Source of the DNA: Solibacillus palustris
Lineage (GTDB): Bacteria; Bacillota; Bacilli; Bacillales_A; Planococcaceae
Reading direction: 5' to 3'
Length of the DNA: 64,000 nt
NCBI RefSeq assembly: GCF_022549215.1
Contig: NZ_JAKZFC010000001.1
Location: 1,240,001-1,304,000, forward strand
The stretch's first letter is position 1, and each line of letters opens with the position of its first letter. Of the stretch, positions 17,244 through 25,713 are shown in pieces. The notes under the pieces were generated by a model, which was not told the DNA's origin, made no database searches, and saw only the letters and a program-made list of their open reading frames with translations. The translations under genes and the position numbers were made by a program.

Positions 17244-18473
17244 TTATCCACCTTTAACGATGAGCTCGATTTCCTGTATATGTTTAATATTTTCTAATGG
17301 ATTGTTGCTTAGAATGACGAGGTCTGCCATTTTTCCTTCTTGGAGTGTTCCAATATCCGTTAGATTTATTGACTTAGCTGCATTTATAGTCGCTGCTTGT
17401 AGAGCCTCTATTTCGGTAAAACCAATCTCGACAAATAGTTCTAGTTCGCGGTGTAAAACCATACCAGGGTAGGTATATAATAAGCCAGGCGTATCCGTTC
17501 CAGCAACTACTGTTCCACCCATATCATAATAAATTTTAGCAACGGCTTTCTGTAAGTTATGTGTTTTGGCATTATATTTTTTTATCGAGTCTACATGTTC
17601 CGCTTGTTGATTCCAATAGTCCATAATGTAATTTATCTTTGAAGCGGATTCTATGACCATATTTTTAGGAGACCAAAATTCAGGATATTTGATGGATTGA
17701 TCGTAAATAACCATGGTTGGGCATAATTTTACATTGTAAGCCAACATTTTCTCACAAAGTTCCTTTATTTTTTCTTGATCTGGGTTTTCCCAATCGATAT
17801 GATGCCATTCCTCTTGGTCTACAAATAGATTCCACCCTTTATACATCTCATGTGCAAAACCAGATGCATGTTCAATCCAAGTAACCCCACACTCAGCTGC
17901 ATCTAAAGCAGTTAAATCTTTTGAATTCACCAAATCAATAGCAACTTCCAAGTTATACTTCTTCGCCTCATCTACAGCCGCTACCATCACGTCTCTTTTG
18001 ATCCATCCATACAATTTAACAAACTTTGCGCCCACTTCTACTTGTCTACGAACTTCTTTCCTCGCTTCTTCCGGATCGTCTGTTACGAGAGCCCCATAGC
18101 TCGTTGGACCCCATTGACCTGGTGTACCGTCAATCATTCTATCTGATGCATAAATTCGAGGGATTGGTGCATCATCCGGTTTTTCAATTAAGTTTTTTAG
18201 TAAAAGGACATTGCCGGCAGTATTACGTATTGTCGTTACCCCTGATGCAACAAAATGGGGCGCAAAACGTTCATTAATATGACAGTGCATATCGATTAGA
18301 CCTGGAATAATATATTTTCCTTTTGCATCAATTGTTTCTATTCCCTTAGGTAATACATCAGACTGTTTTATTATTCTTTTAATCTTATTCTCTTCAATTT
18401 CAATTGAACCGATAAAAGATACCCCATTCTCCACATCAATAATTGTTCCATTTTTGATTAATAACTGTTTCAT
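17244..18473 (-). CDS. Amidohydrolase, paralogue truncated by a nonsense codon
   Basis: Metal-dependent hydrolase of the amidohydrolase superfamily (imidazolonepropionase/prolidase-like, COG1228 type), 409 aa. It shows metal ligands HCH at 63-65, K153 in KLYGW, H202 in IEHASG and D327 in VAGTDTPG. It is a close copy of the next gene and ends early at TAA where that gene has Lys, losing about 35 residues that lie outside the catalytic barrel. All metal ligands are kept, so it may still be active. GAAGGAGG precedes ATG 18473. The substrate is unknown, perhaps a cyclic amide or dipeptide. Confidence 0.8.
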   Translation of the reverse strand: MKQLLIKNGTIIDVENGVSFIGSIEIEENKIKRIIKQSDVLPKGIETIDAKGKYIIPGLIDMHCHINERFAPHFVASGVTTIRNTAGNVLLLKNLIEKPDDAPIPRIYASDRMIDGTPGQWGPTSYGALVTDDPEEARKEVRRQVEVGAKFVKLYGWIKRDVMVAAVDEAKKYNLEVAIDLVNSKDLTALDAAECGVTWIEHASGFAHEMYKGWNLFVDQEEWHHIDWENPDQEKIKELCEKMLAYNVKLCPTMVIYDQSIKYPEFWSPKNMVIESASKINYIMDYWNQQAEHVDSIKKYNAKTHNLQKAVAKIYYDMGGTVVAGTDTPGLLYTYPGMVLHRELELFVEIGFTEIEALQAATINAAKSINLTDIGTLQEGKMADLVILSNNPLENIKHIQEIELIVKGG

Positions 18474-18516
18474 TTTTTATCCTCCTTCAATTGATTCCAT
18501 ATATTTCTTTTTCTGA

Positions 18517-18538
18517 TTTTATTGTATATTGAATAAAA
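18517..18538. promoter_or_regulatory. Palindrome upstream of the first amidohydrolase copy
   Basis: TTTTATT-N8-AATAAAA lies about 45 bp upstream of the start. The same palindrome and about 110 bp of flanking sequence are found upstream of the second copy, showing that the control region was duplicated with the gene. Probable target of the Rgg-like regulator. Confidence 0.5.
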
Positions 18539-18646
18539 CAATGGATTTTCAAAATTATCATATAGTGGATTGTTTTATATTTGGTGAATGGCATTTTTAC
18601 TGAAGAATGCCGAAAAGTTATTGATACCAGTAAAACGTAACACTAT

Positions 18647-19981
18647 TTAATCTACACTAGCTGCTTCCCATTTCTCCATAAAAGTCTGAATTGAATGATT
18701 AACTTCTTCTTCACTTGGAATATTACTTAGAATTTCATCTTGGGTGTATCTTTTTCCACCTTTAACAATGAATTCGATATCCTGTGTATGTTTAATATTT
18801 TCTAATGGATTGTTGTTTAGGATGACGAGGTCTGCAATTTTACCTTCTTGGATTGTTCCAATATAAGTTAGATTAATGGATTTAGCTGCATTCACAGTAG
18901 CTGCTTGTAGAGCCTCTAGTTCGGTAAAACCAATCTCGACAAATAGCTCTAATTCACGGTGTAAAGCCATTCCTGCGTAAGTAAATATTAATGCTGGGGT
19001 ATCGGTTCCAGCAACTACTGTTCCACCCATATCATAGTAGGTTTTAGCAATCATTTTTGTTAAATTATTTATAACGGCAGTCCTTGATTTTATCGAATCG
19101 ATATGCTCGATATTTTTATTCCATTCATCTATCAGATTATTTATAGTACCAAATGATTCGATCACATTATTTTTAGGTGACCAGATGTTAGGATATTGCA
19201 TAGATTGATCGAATACTACCATTGTTGGGCAAAGTTTCACATTGTGTACGAGCATTTTTTCACAAAGCTCATTTATTTTTACTTGATCTGGATGATCCCA
19301 GTTGATATGGCTCCATTCCTTTTGGTCTTCTAATGGACTCCACCCTTTATACATTTCTTGTGCAAATCCAGATGCATGTTCAATCCAAGTAACTCCTAAT
19401 TCTGCTGCATCTAAAGCCGTTAGATCCTTTGAATTCATTAAGTCACAGGCTACTTCCATGTTATATTTCTTAGCCTCATCAACTGCTGCTGCCATAACGT
19501 CTCTCTTTATCCAGCCATATAATTTTATAAAATTCGCTCCTACTTCAACTTGTCTGCGAACTTCTTTCCTTGCATCTTCTGGATTATCTGTTACGAAATT
19601 GCCATAGCTCGTTGGTCCCCATTGTCCAGGTGTACCGTCAATCATTCGATCGGATGCGTACACTCTTGGTGTCGGAGCATCATCAGGTTTTTGCATTAAA
19701 TTTTGAAGTAAGAGCACATTACCTGCCGCATTCCTTATTGTTGTTACCCCTGATGCAACAAAATGGGGCGCGTATCGCTCATTAACATGACAATGCATAT
19801 CGATTAGACCTGGAATAATATATTTTCCTTGTGCATCAATTGTCTCAATTCCCTCAGGTAATGCATCAGACTGTTTTATCATCCTTTTAATTTTATTCCC
19901 TTCAATTTCAATTGCCCCGATAAAAGATACCCCATTCTCTACATCAATAATCGTTCCATTTTTGATTAATAACTGTTTCAT
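18647..19981 (-). CDS. Amidohydrolase (intact paralogue)
   Basis: 444 aa from ATG 19981 (GAAGGAGG upstream; the frame is open further but without a ribosome site). It has the same amidohydrolase motifs as its neighbour: MHCHVNERYAPHFVASG, KLYGW, WIEHASGF and VVAGTDTPAL. The family hydrolyses amide, ester or cyclic-ureide bonds with one or two metals. There is no signal peptide, so it is cytoplasmic. It is divergent from an Rgg-like regulator across 121 bp. Similarity between the two copies is high throughout, so the duplication is fairly recent. Confidence 0.85.
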   Translation of the reverse strand: MKQLLIKNGTIIDVENGVSFIGAIEIEGNKIKRMIKQSDALPEGIETIDAQGKYIIPGLIDMHCHVNERYAPHFVASGVTTIRNAAGNVLLLQNLMQKPDDAPTPRVYASDRMIDGTPGQWGPTSYGNFVTDNPEDARKEVRRQVEVGANFIKLYGWIKRDVMAAAVDEAKKYNMEVACDLMNSKDLTALDAAELGVTWIEHASGFAQEMYKGWSPLEDQKEWSHINWDHPDQVKINELCEKMLVHNVKLCPTMVVFDQSMQYPNIWSPKNNVIESFGTINNLIDEWNKNIEHIDSIKSRTAVINNLTKMIAKTYYDMGGTVVAGTDTPALIFTYAGMALHRELELFVEIGFTELEALQAATVNAAKSINLTYIGTIQEGKIADLVILNNNPLENIKHTQDIEFIVKGGKRYTQDEILSNIPSEEEVNHSIQTFMEKWEAASVD

Positions 19982-20025
19982 TTTTATTTCCTCCTTCAAT
20001 TTATTCCATATATTTCTTTTTCTGA

Positions 20026-20047
20026 TTTTATTGTATATTGAATAAAA
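20026..20047. promoter_or_regulatory. Palindrome in the divergent amidohydrolase/Rgg promoter region
   Basis: TTTTATT-N8-AATAAAA, identical in both arms to the one at 18517-18538. It lies between the divergent regulator and amidohydrolase starts, so it could control both. Confidence 0.5.
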
Positions 20048-20102
20048 CAATAGATTTTCAAAATTGTCATATAGTGGAATGTTTTATTTTGGAGGGATAG
20101 AA

Positions 20103-20993
20103 ATGTTGGTGGAATATGGGAAGACGCTAAGAATGATCAGACAACAAAAAGGAATCACTTTAAAAAAACTTGCGGATGACATCTGTTCTGTTTCTTTTTT
20201 ATCCAAGTTCGAACGTGGAGATTCTGATATCACGCTTAGTCTCATGACGAAATTATTAGAAAAGTTAATGATGAATTTCGATGAGTTTTTATTTATCCAC
20301 CACGATTATCAGCCTGATCAACTAGAACAATTTTTTAAAACAGCGGGGACAGCCTATTTTAATAGGGATGTAGATCAATTGAAGCTGCTGAAAAACACAG
20401 AACTAAATAAGTGGAAGCAATATGGTGTAGAAACATATCATTTTAATGCGCTGTTGCTTGAAGTATATGAAAGTATCGTGGACAGTAATTATAAGGTTGA
20501 AGGAATAAAGGAATATGATATTTCCCTCCTTTCCGATTACTTATTTCGGGTAGAGGTTTGGGGATATTATGAATTATCACTTTATAATGGAACATTACTT
20601 TTACTGGAACCGGATATGGTTATTATGTTATCCAGAACCGCCTATGAGAAAAGTGCTCGCTTTCAAGAATTTAAAAAGGTGAATGAAGCGATCACAGCTG
20701 TGCTTTTTAATACCATTATTTTTTTACTGGGTTCTGTGAATCGATTCCACGAAGAATTTACATATCAAAAGGAATTTATGGAGTTTATTTCGTATCTTGA
20801 GAAGATTGCCCTTCCAGAAAGCAACTTAATAGAAAGAAAACACTTATTAGAGTTGAAGGGTGCCTATGACATCAGAATAGGTAACAAAGAAGAAGGGATT
20901 GCAAAAATAAAAAAAGCGATTCAACTATTAAATGACCTAAATTCTACAAAGTTAGCTAACAATATCGAGCAATATCTTTTGCAAATTATCTAA
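20103..20993 (+). CDS. Rgg/GadR/MutR-like XRE transcriptional regulator
   Basis: 296 aa from ATG 20103 (GGAGGG six bases before; the longer open frame lacks a site). An N-terminal HTH (about residues 5-62) contains LRMIRQQKGITLKKLADD and SFLSKFERGDSDIT. A long helical C-terminal domain ends in KIKKAIQLLNDLNSTKLANN, as in Rgg proteins, which commonly bind short peptides. It is divergent from the amidohydrolase copies and is their likely regulator. Rgg proteins often have a small hydrophobic peptide gene beside them; none is evident here. Confidence 0.8.
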   Translation: MLVEYGKTLRMIRQQKGITLKKLADDICSVSFLSKFERGDSDITLSLMTKLLEKLMMNFDEFLFIHHDYQPDQLEQFFKTAGTAYFNRDVDQLKLLKNTELNKWKQYGVETYHFNALLLEVYESIVDSNYKVEGIKEYDISLLSDYLFRVEVWGYYELSLYNGTLLLLEPDMVIMLSRTAYEKSARFQEFKKVNEAITAVLFNTIIFLLGSVNRFHEEFTYQKEFMEFISYLEKIALPESNLIERKHLLELKGAYDIRIGNKEEGIAKIKKAIQLLNDLNSTKLANNIEQYLLQII

Positions 20994-21377
20994 TAGGGTT
21001 GACTTTATTTATGTAGATCCCGGCGATAATGTGTGCATCGAAAAAAACCTCTTTCATCTGATAATAAATCCATATTTTCACAAGAAATGAAGTCATGTCC
21101 AACTTATAGTCATGAGCTGTTTTTAAGGTATATAAAGGTGATAATTGGAAATAAATGAAGGGATCAAATTAAAAAATATGCCGTCATTAATATAGACGAC
21201 TTTTTGCGCGATATGTGTTTTGATAAGAACGGAACGAATCCATAATTCGTATCAGTAATATAGAATGGAAACAAAGAATTTCACATGGACTGCGCTGGTG
21301 TTTCGCATGAATTTGCAATAAGCTATGTTTTTCTAATAGGGTATATAGACGAAATGTTTGGGGGGTGACAAAACGAA
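20994..21377. other. Intergenic gap without a recognisable gene
   Basis: 384 bp between the Rgg-like gene and the transglutaminase-like gene. Short frames exist but lack ribosome sites or family features. No terminator with a T run was found after the regulator. The downstream gene has its ribosome site GGGGGGTGA at 21360-21368. Confidence 0.4.
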
Positions 21378-22670
21378 ATGGAAAATATCGTAATTTTTTC
21401 GATCCTATTTTTAGTAGTGTTATGGCTATGGTTGAAATTGAATCGTGCTTATTTTTTGCAGCGTTACATTCGGAAGCAATTAACGCGAGGTATTCGCAAC
21501 AATAAGCAGGAGATTCGGTTGGCAAAAGGCGATAAAGAGCAGCAATTTGAGGTATATAAGCGAGTGTACAATCATGCTATTGTTACGTCAAAGAAGCGCC
21601 ATAAAAGAAACCAGGTAAAGTATGAGTGCCAAGTAAATAACGAGCTCAATCGGATGGTTAATAATCCGCTAACACGCTTATTTTCATCTTTGCTTTTGCT
21701 TGTAAAAGGTATAACAGCGCTTGTTACGTTGTTTTTTACGATTGTCATTGGCTCAATTGTCGTTGATGAAGTAAAGGCAAGTGATTTAACGTTGCCAACT
21801 ATTAATAAAGAGACACAAATTAAACTAAAAAATGATGCAAGTGATGTCATTGATCAGTTATTCACCAATTTCATAGATCCAAATCGAGGCATTGCTACCC
21901 TGGCCTATGACGAAGTAGCGAATTCAAAGATTGTGCCCGTTTATTCAGAGTCGGCTTATCCAGAAGGGGTGGAGACAGTCGAGCAGCTTGCACAGGCAAC
22001 GGCTTATCATATGGCAAATTTTGAACAACATTTTACGATTCCCTATAAAGGAGAAACGGCTGATTTTGGCGCAACAATTGATGAAGTTTATAAATGGCTT
22101 GAAGTAAATGAACCGTATTATTGGGGTGTCTTTGCTGAAAGCTCATCAAGATACATCGATTATGGCTCGGTTATTGAATGGCAGGTCGACATGTCCTATG
22201 ACTTAACAGCCGAAGAAAATGCACAGGTAAATGGAAAAATTAAGCAGCTAACTGATTCGATTCCTACAACAGCGTCAGAAATTGAAAAAATCAAGTTTGT
22301 GAATGATTATTTAGTGAAGCATACGAAATATACTGCTGATAGTACGGCGAATCCGCATACACCGTTTTCGATTTTAATGAATGGAGAGGGTGTTTGTGAG
22401 GGGTATGCTTTAGCAGCCTTACTTATGCTGGAGGCGTTGGATGTTGAAGTAAAATATGTCGTTGGTGATGCAGGCGCACCCCATGCGTGGAATTTAGTGA
22501 AGGTGGAAGGCGAATGGTACCATTTAGACACTACATGGAATGACCCTTTACCAGACCAAGGTGAAAAAGTACATTATAATTATTTTCTATTAAGTGATGA
22601 AACAATGGCACAGGATCACACATGGATTCGAGACGACTATCCAGCAACAGCAACGAGCAATTATTGGTGA
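21378..22670 (+). CDS. Membrane-anchored transglutaminase-like protein
   Basis: 430 aa. There is a membrane helix at residues 3-20, a basic stretch, a second helix at about 107-130, then an extracytoplasmic part. The C-terminal transglutaminase-like (cysteine-protease fold) domain has a full triad: C340 in GEGVCEGYALA, H369 in APHAWN, D384 in YHLDTTWND. Such domains in Bacillus act on wall or surface proteins, often as proteases or cross-linkers. The gene is monocistronic with a strong terminator. No partner is visible. Confidence 0.85.
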   Translation: MENIVIFSILFLVVLWLWLKLNRAYFLQRYIRKQLTRGIRNNKQEIRLAKGDKEQQFEVYKRVYNHAIVTSKKRHKRNQVKYECQVNNELNRMVNNPLTRLFSSLLLLVKGITALVTLFFTIVIGSIVVDEVKASDLTLPTINKETQIKLKNDASDVIDQLFTNFIDPNRGIATLAYDEVANSKIVPVYSESAYPEGVETVEQLAQATAYHMANFEQHFTIPYKGETADFGATIDEVYKWLEVNEPYYWGVFAESSSRYIDYGSVIEWQVDMSYDLTAEENAQVNGKIKQLTDSIPTTASEIEKIKFVNDYLVKHTKYTADSTANPHTPFSILMNGEGVCEGYALAALLMLEALDVEVKYVVGDAGAPHAWNLVKVEGEWYHLDTTWNDPLPDQGEKVHYNYFLLSDETMAQDHTWIRDDYPATATSNYW

Positions 22671-22730
22671 TGAGGTCTAAGGGAATTGTCTTTTTTTGCT
22701 AAGACAAGCACAAAAGTTTAATAAGTTAAC

Positions 22731-22773
22731 AATCTCCGTAAATTTTCAACATGACAATTTACGGGGATTTTTT
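22731..22773 (+). terminator. Rho-independent terminator
   Basis: AATCTCCGTAAATT and AATTTACGGGGATT pair over 14 bp with one G-U pair, and T-rich sequence follows. Confidence 0.85.
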
Positions 22774-22904
22774 GTTTTGGATAAAGTAACAGGTTGATTT
22801 TTATGACTAACATGCATTTTATTGTCAGCGAATTGCTTTATACTAAATATAACGTTACACGTCGCGATTATATAACGAAATATGGCAAGAAAGGTGGTTT
22901 ACAC

Positions 22905-23354
22905 ATGGACGTAAAAGTATTGCTTGCTCCTGAATATACAAAGCCTATCGCCGAGATTAAAGCCCAAGAACTGACACCGCGAATCGAAAAGGTGGTGGCA
23001 ATGCTTGAGCAGGAACAACAAAAAAAGATCATGATTTTAAAGGGCAAAGAAATCGCACTGTTAGAAGAACAGAAAATCTTGTTAATTCGGACAGAGGTTA
23101 GGAAAGTGTGTGTCTATTTAACAGATGGCTCTTGGCATGAAACGAATATGACGCTCGCACAATTTGAGGATATTTTAGGTGTGCCATTTGTCCGCATTTC
23201 AAAAAGTGCAATTGTCAATTTGGAAGCGGTGCAATCAGTAAAGGCGGCTTTTAGTGGCATGCTTCATGTAACACTCAGAAATGATTTGGAGGAAAGTATT
23301 AGCCGCAATTACCGAAAAAACTTTAAAGAAAAGTTAAAGGAGTGGTATTCATGA
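22905..23354 (+). CDS. LytTR-domain transcriptional regulator
   Basis: 149 aa from ATG 22905 (AAAGGTGG upstream); the frame is open for 37 more codons without a site. There is no receiver domain. A short N-terminal helical part is followed by a LytTR DNA-binding domain at about residues 50-149 (VYLTDGSWHETNMTLAQFE, FVRISKSAIVNLEAV, ISRNYRKNFKEKL). It overlaps the DUF3021 membrane gene in an ATGA junction. LytTR/membrane-inhibitor pairs like this are known in streptococci (HdrRM, BrsRM), where the membrane partner restrains the regulator. Confidence 0.88.
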   Translation: MDVKVLLAPEYTKPIAEIKAQELTPRIEKVVAMLEQEQQKKIMILKGKEIALLEEQKILLIRTEVRKVCVYLTDGSWHETNMTLAQFEDILGVPFVRISKSAIVNLEAVQSVKAAFSGMLHVTLRNDLEESISRNYRKNFKEKLKEWYS

Positions 23355-23773
23355 GAAAAGCTGTTCAATCAATCATGGGTTCGTTTGCAGTAGGGTGCAT
23401 GATTTTCATGGTATCGATTTTAATTGCGTATTGGGATGGACAAATGCAAATTTTTGAGCAGATGCAAGATCGTTATGATCAATACGTACTCGGCATTTTC
23501 ATGGTTAGTATCGTTACTGGGGGTGGGGGCTATATCATTTACCGATTGAACATTTCCTATAATAAGCGTGTGCTGCTGCATTATGGAGCAACGATTTTGA
23601 CGGTCATGGCCATCTCCATATGGCTAGATATTATCTCTATTTCTGTTTCGCAATTGTTAACTTATGGCACATTTACATCTGTCATTTTCATAGTCAATTG
23701 GTACGTCCACTATGTAAATGCGAAAAAAGATGCGGAAGAAATCAATGCGCTGTTAAAACAAAAAGTGCACTAA
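23351..23773 (+). CDS. DUF3021 membrane protein, probable partner of LytTR regulator
   Basis: 140 aa from ATG 23351, with AAAGGAG inside the end of the LytTR gene. Four membrane helices (about residues 8-28, 42-62, 74-94, 98-118) and a short charged cytoplasmic tail match DUF3021 proteins, which are usually encoded directly after a LytTR regulator. The expected role is membrane sequestration or inhibition of the regulator in response to a membrane or cell-density signal. That role comes from streptococcal examples and is inferred here. Confidence 0.8.
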   Translation: MRKAVQSIMGSFAVGCMIFMVSILIAYWDGQMQIFEQMQDRYDQYVLGIFMVSIVTGGGGYIIYRLNISYNKRVLLHYGATILTVMAISIWLDIISISVSQLLTYGTFTSVIFIVNWYVHYVNAKKDAEEINALLKQKVH

Positions 23774-23833
23774 TTGGTATTATATGGTATATTTATTAGG
23801 TGTTGGAATTAAGGACGATGGGAGGAAAACTTA

Positions 23834-24376
23834 ATGTTGTTGAAGCAATATTCACCGAGGCTATTATTTGCATTAGCCGCAATTACTTGTATTGTCATAT
23901 CACCGCTTTTTGCCATTTTTGTACCGATGACCGTGCCTGATTTATTTTTAACGGATCGCTCATGGTTTTACATCTATTCCTTCAAGGGCAATGTCAAGCT
24001 TATAATGGTGGGATTTGTCTTATTAGCAGCGGCCTTTGCATTACTGAGCTGGAAGCGACATGTAGCGACTTATATTGGCTGTATTGCACTCATTATTTTT
24101 GGGCTCGTGACATTGTATAGCTCCACTGAGAATTACACAGCAATTAATGAAACGCAAGTACAGAAAAATCAGCTAATCGGCTCGCAGACGTTAAAATGGT
24201 CTGAAATAGACGAAGTGGTGCTTGAATATGTGCCGGGTTCATTAGGGCAATACATTTTTAAAGGCAAAAACGGGAAAGAAATAATTGTTGAAGAGGATAA
24301 AGAAATGGCAACTGGCTATATTTACCAAATGGCGAATAAGCAAGATGTACCTTTTACTGAGTATGAGAAGAAATAA
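23834..24376 (+). CDS. Membrane protein with PH-like C-terminal part, unknown function
   Basis: 180 aa. Three membrane helices lie at about residues 9-31, 53-70 and 78-98. A soluble tail follows with LKWSEIDEVVLEYVPG and YIFKGKNGKEIIVEED, the strand pattern of bacterial PH-like (bPH) domains. GGGAGG precedes the ATG. It follows the LytTR-DUF3021 pair by 60 bp on the same strand and may be one of its targets or cotranscribed; that link is only positional. Confidence 0.6.
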   Translation: MLLKQYSPRLLFALAAITCIVISPLFAIFVPMTVPDLFLTDRSWFYIYSFKGNVKLIMVGFVLLAAAFALLSWKRHVATYIGCIALIIFGLVTLYSSTENYTAINETQVQKNQLIGSQTLKWSEIDEVVLEYVPGSLGQYIFKGKNGKEIIVEEDKEMATGYIYQMANKQDVPFTEYEKK

Positions 24377-24380
24377 AGAA

Positions 24381-24430
24381 AGGCTGCATTCGTGTTGGAT
24401 TTTAATCCGACTTGATTCGCAGCCTGTTTT
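24381..24430. terminator. Bidirectional terminator
   Basis: AGGCTGC / GCAGCCT with an inner GTTGGATT / AATCCGAC stem makes a long hairpin between convergent genes, ending in GTTTT on the plus strand. Confidence 0.8.
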
Positions 24431-24431
24431 A

Positions 24432-25709
24432 TTATTTAAACGCCTCAACTAGCGCCCGCCCATCTGTCTCACCAAGCGGTAAATCTAATATACGTGCAAT
24501 TGTTGGACCAATATCCACGACGCTCACTTCACCTAAATCAAAGCCTTGTTGTACAGTCGGCCCCGCGATAATAAGATTACTCGTATAATCGGGTTTACTA
24601 GGCAAGTAGCCATGTGTTGCATAAACCTTGCCCTGTGCATGCAAATCAATTACAGCTTCGCATTTATAGTCGTCATCAAAGCAATAGCCTTGCTTGGCTT
24701 CAAGCATCATTTCAAAGCGTGGGTCGACATGCATTGCTTCAAGCTGTTGCTTATCAAAAATGGCTTCAATGCCGTATCGTTCATCATGCAACGCTTCTTG
24801 TAAAAGAGTAAGTGCTAATTCATGTGCTTCATCATCACCAGGCTGTAAATGTAAATACGCCGCACCACCCGCCGCCTGCACATAGGCACGCCACTTCGGA
24901 ATACCCGCTTTTTCATAAATGAGCCCGTGATCTGCAAACAAGCGATTTAAATACACCTTATAACGTACATCGAGTTGACTATGGTCACCAACGATCATAA
25001 AGGTCGTTTCGTCATACGTACCCGCTGCTTTTGTCGCGTCGATAATTGCACCAATACGGTTATCCATTCGTATTAATACTTCATCAATATGTGTACCCTT
25101 TGTACCTTTGAAATGCTTGATGTCATCTAAATCAATTAAATGCAGCATAAAGAGTTCAGGCTTTTTGTTTTTAATTGTATCCACTGCGCACGCAGTAGTG
25201 AAATCATCTAAGTATGGTTGCTCAATACCTTGACGAATTTTTCCGTACTTCATTTCTAATGCCAAAGTATAGAGCTTACTGCCATTTTTTAAGATTTTTA
25301 GCGCTTGATTTTCCCCACGCACAGCACGAATTTCGGGGATGTTGTACGTAATCGGCGCTTTACCAGAAACAGGCCATAGTAACGCAGCCGTTTTTAAGCC
25401 CTTTTTATGTGCCGCTTCAAAAATCGTAGGGCTTTTGATATCGCTTAAAAACCAATGCCAGTCTTGGTCGATTTCCCGTAAGAATGGCTGAAACGGATTG
25501 TTGTGAAACACGCGGTGCTTATCAGGGTAATTGCCCGTTACATACGACGAATGAATGACATATGTTAATGTAGGATATACACTTTTGACGTTTGTTGTTG
25601 ATGCACCGCGCTGGATCAAGCTTTTTAAATGGGGTAGCTCTTTTGCCACTGCCCAATTATCTTGTGAAAAGGCATCGTACGAAATGACGATACAATATTT
25701 TTTAACCAT
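24432..25709 (-). CDS. Alkaline-phosphatase-superfamily phosphodiesterase/nucleotide pyrophosphatase
   Basis: 425 aa, type I phosphodiesterase/nucleotide pyrophosphatase family. The N-terminal VISYDAFSQDN gives the first metal ligand, and SVYPTLTYVIHSSYVTG holds the nucleophile threonine. MIVGDHSQLDVR (Asp-His) and a late THGYLP segment provide the other metal sites. It probably hydrolyses a phosphodiester or pyrophosphate substrate. There is no signal peptide, so it is likely cytoplasmic. It starts 4 bases after the MFS gene stop on the same strand, so the two form an operon. Confidence 0.82.
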   Translation of the reverse strand: MVKKYCIVISYDAFSQDNWAVAKELPHLKSLIQRGASTTNVKSVYPTLTYVIHSSYVTGNYPDKHRVFHNNPFQPFLREIDQDWHWFLSDIKSPTIFEAAHKKGLKTAALLWPVSGKAPITYNIPEIRAVRGENQALKILKNGSKLYTLALEMKYGKIRQGIEQPYLDDFTTACAVDTIKNKKPELFMLHLIDLDDIKHFKGTKGTHIDEVLIRMDNRIGAIIDATKAAGTYDETTFMIVGDHSQLDVRYKVYLNRLFADHGLIYEKAGIPKWRAYVQAAGGAAYLHLQPGDDEAHELALTLLQEALHDERYGIEAIFDKQQLEAMHVDPRFEMMLEAKQGYCFDDDYKCEAVIDLHAQGKVYATHGYLPSKPDYTSNLIIAGPTVQQGFDLGEVSVVDIGPTIARILDLPLGETDGRALVEAFK

Positions 25710-25713
25710 TCGA

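Noticed and set aside
20994-21377. Peptide pheromone gene for the Rgg-like regulator
   Set aside because: Short frames were inspected (for example one near 21085) but none has a hydrophobic C-terminal peptide with a good ribosome site.
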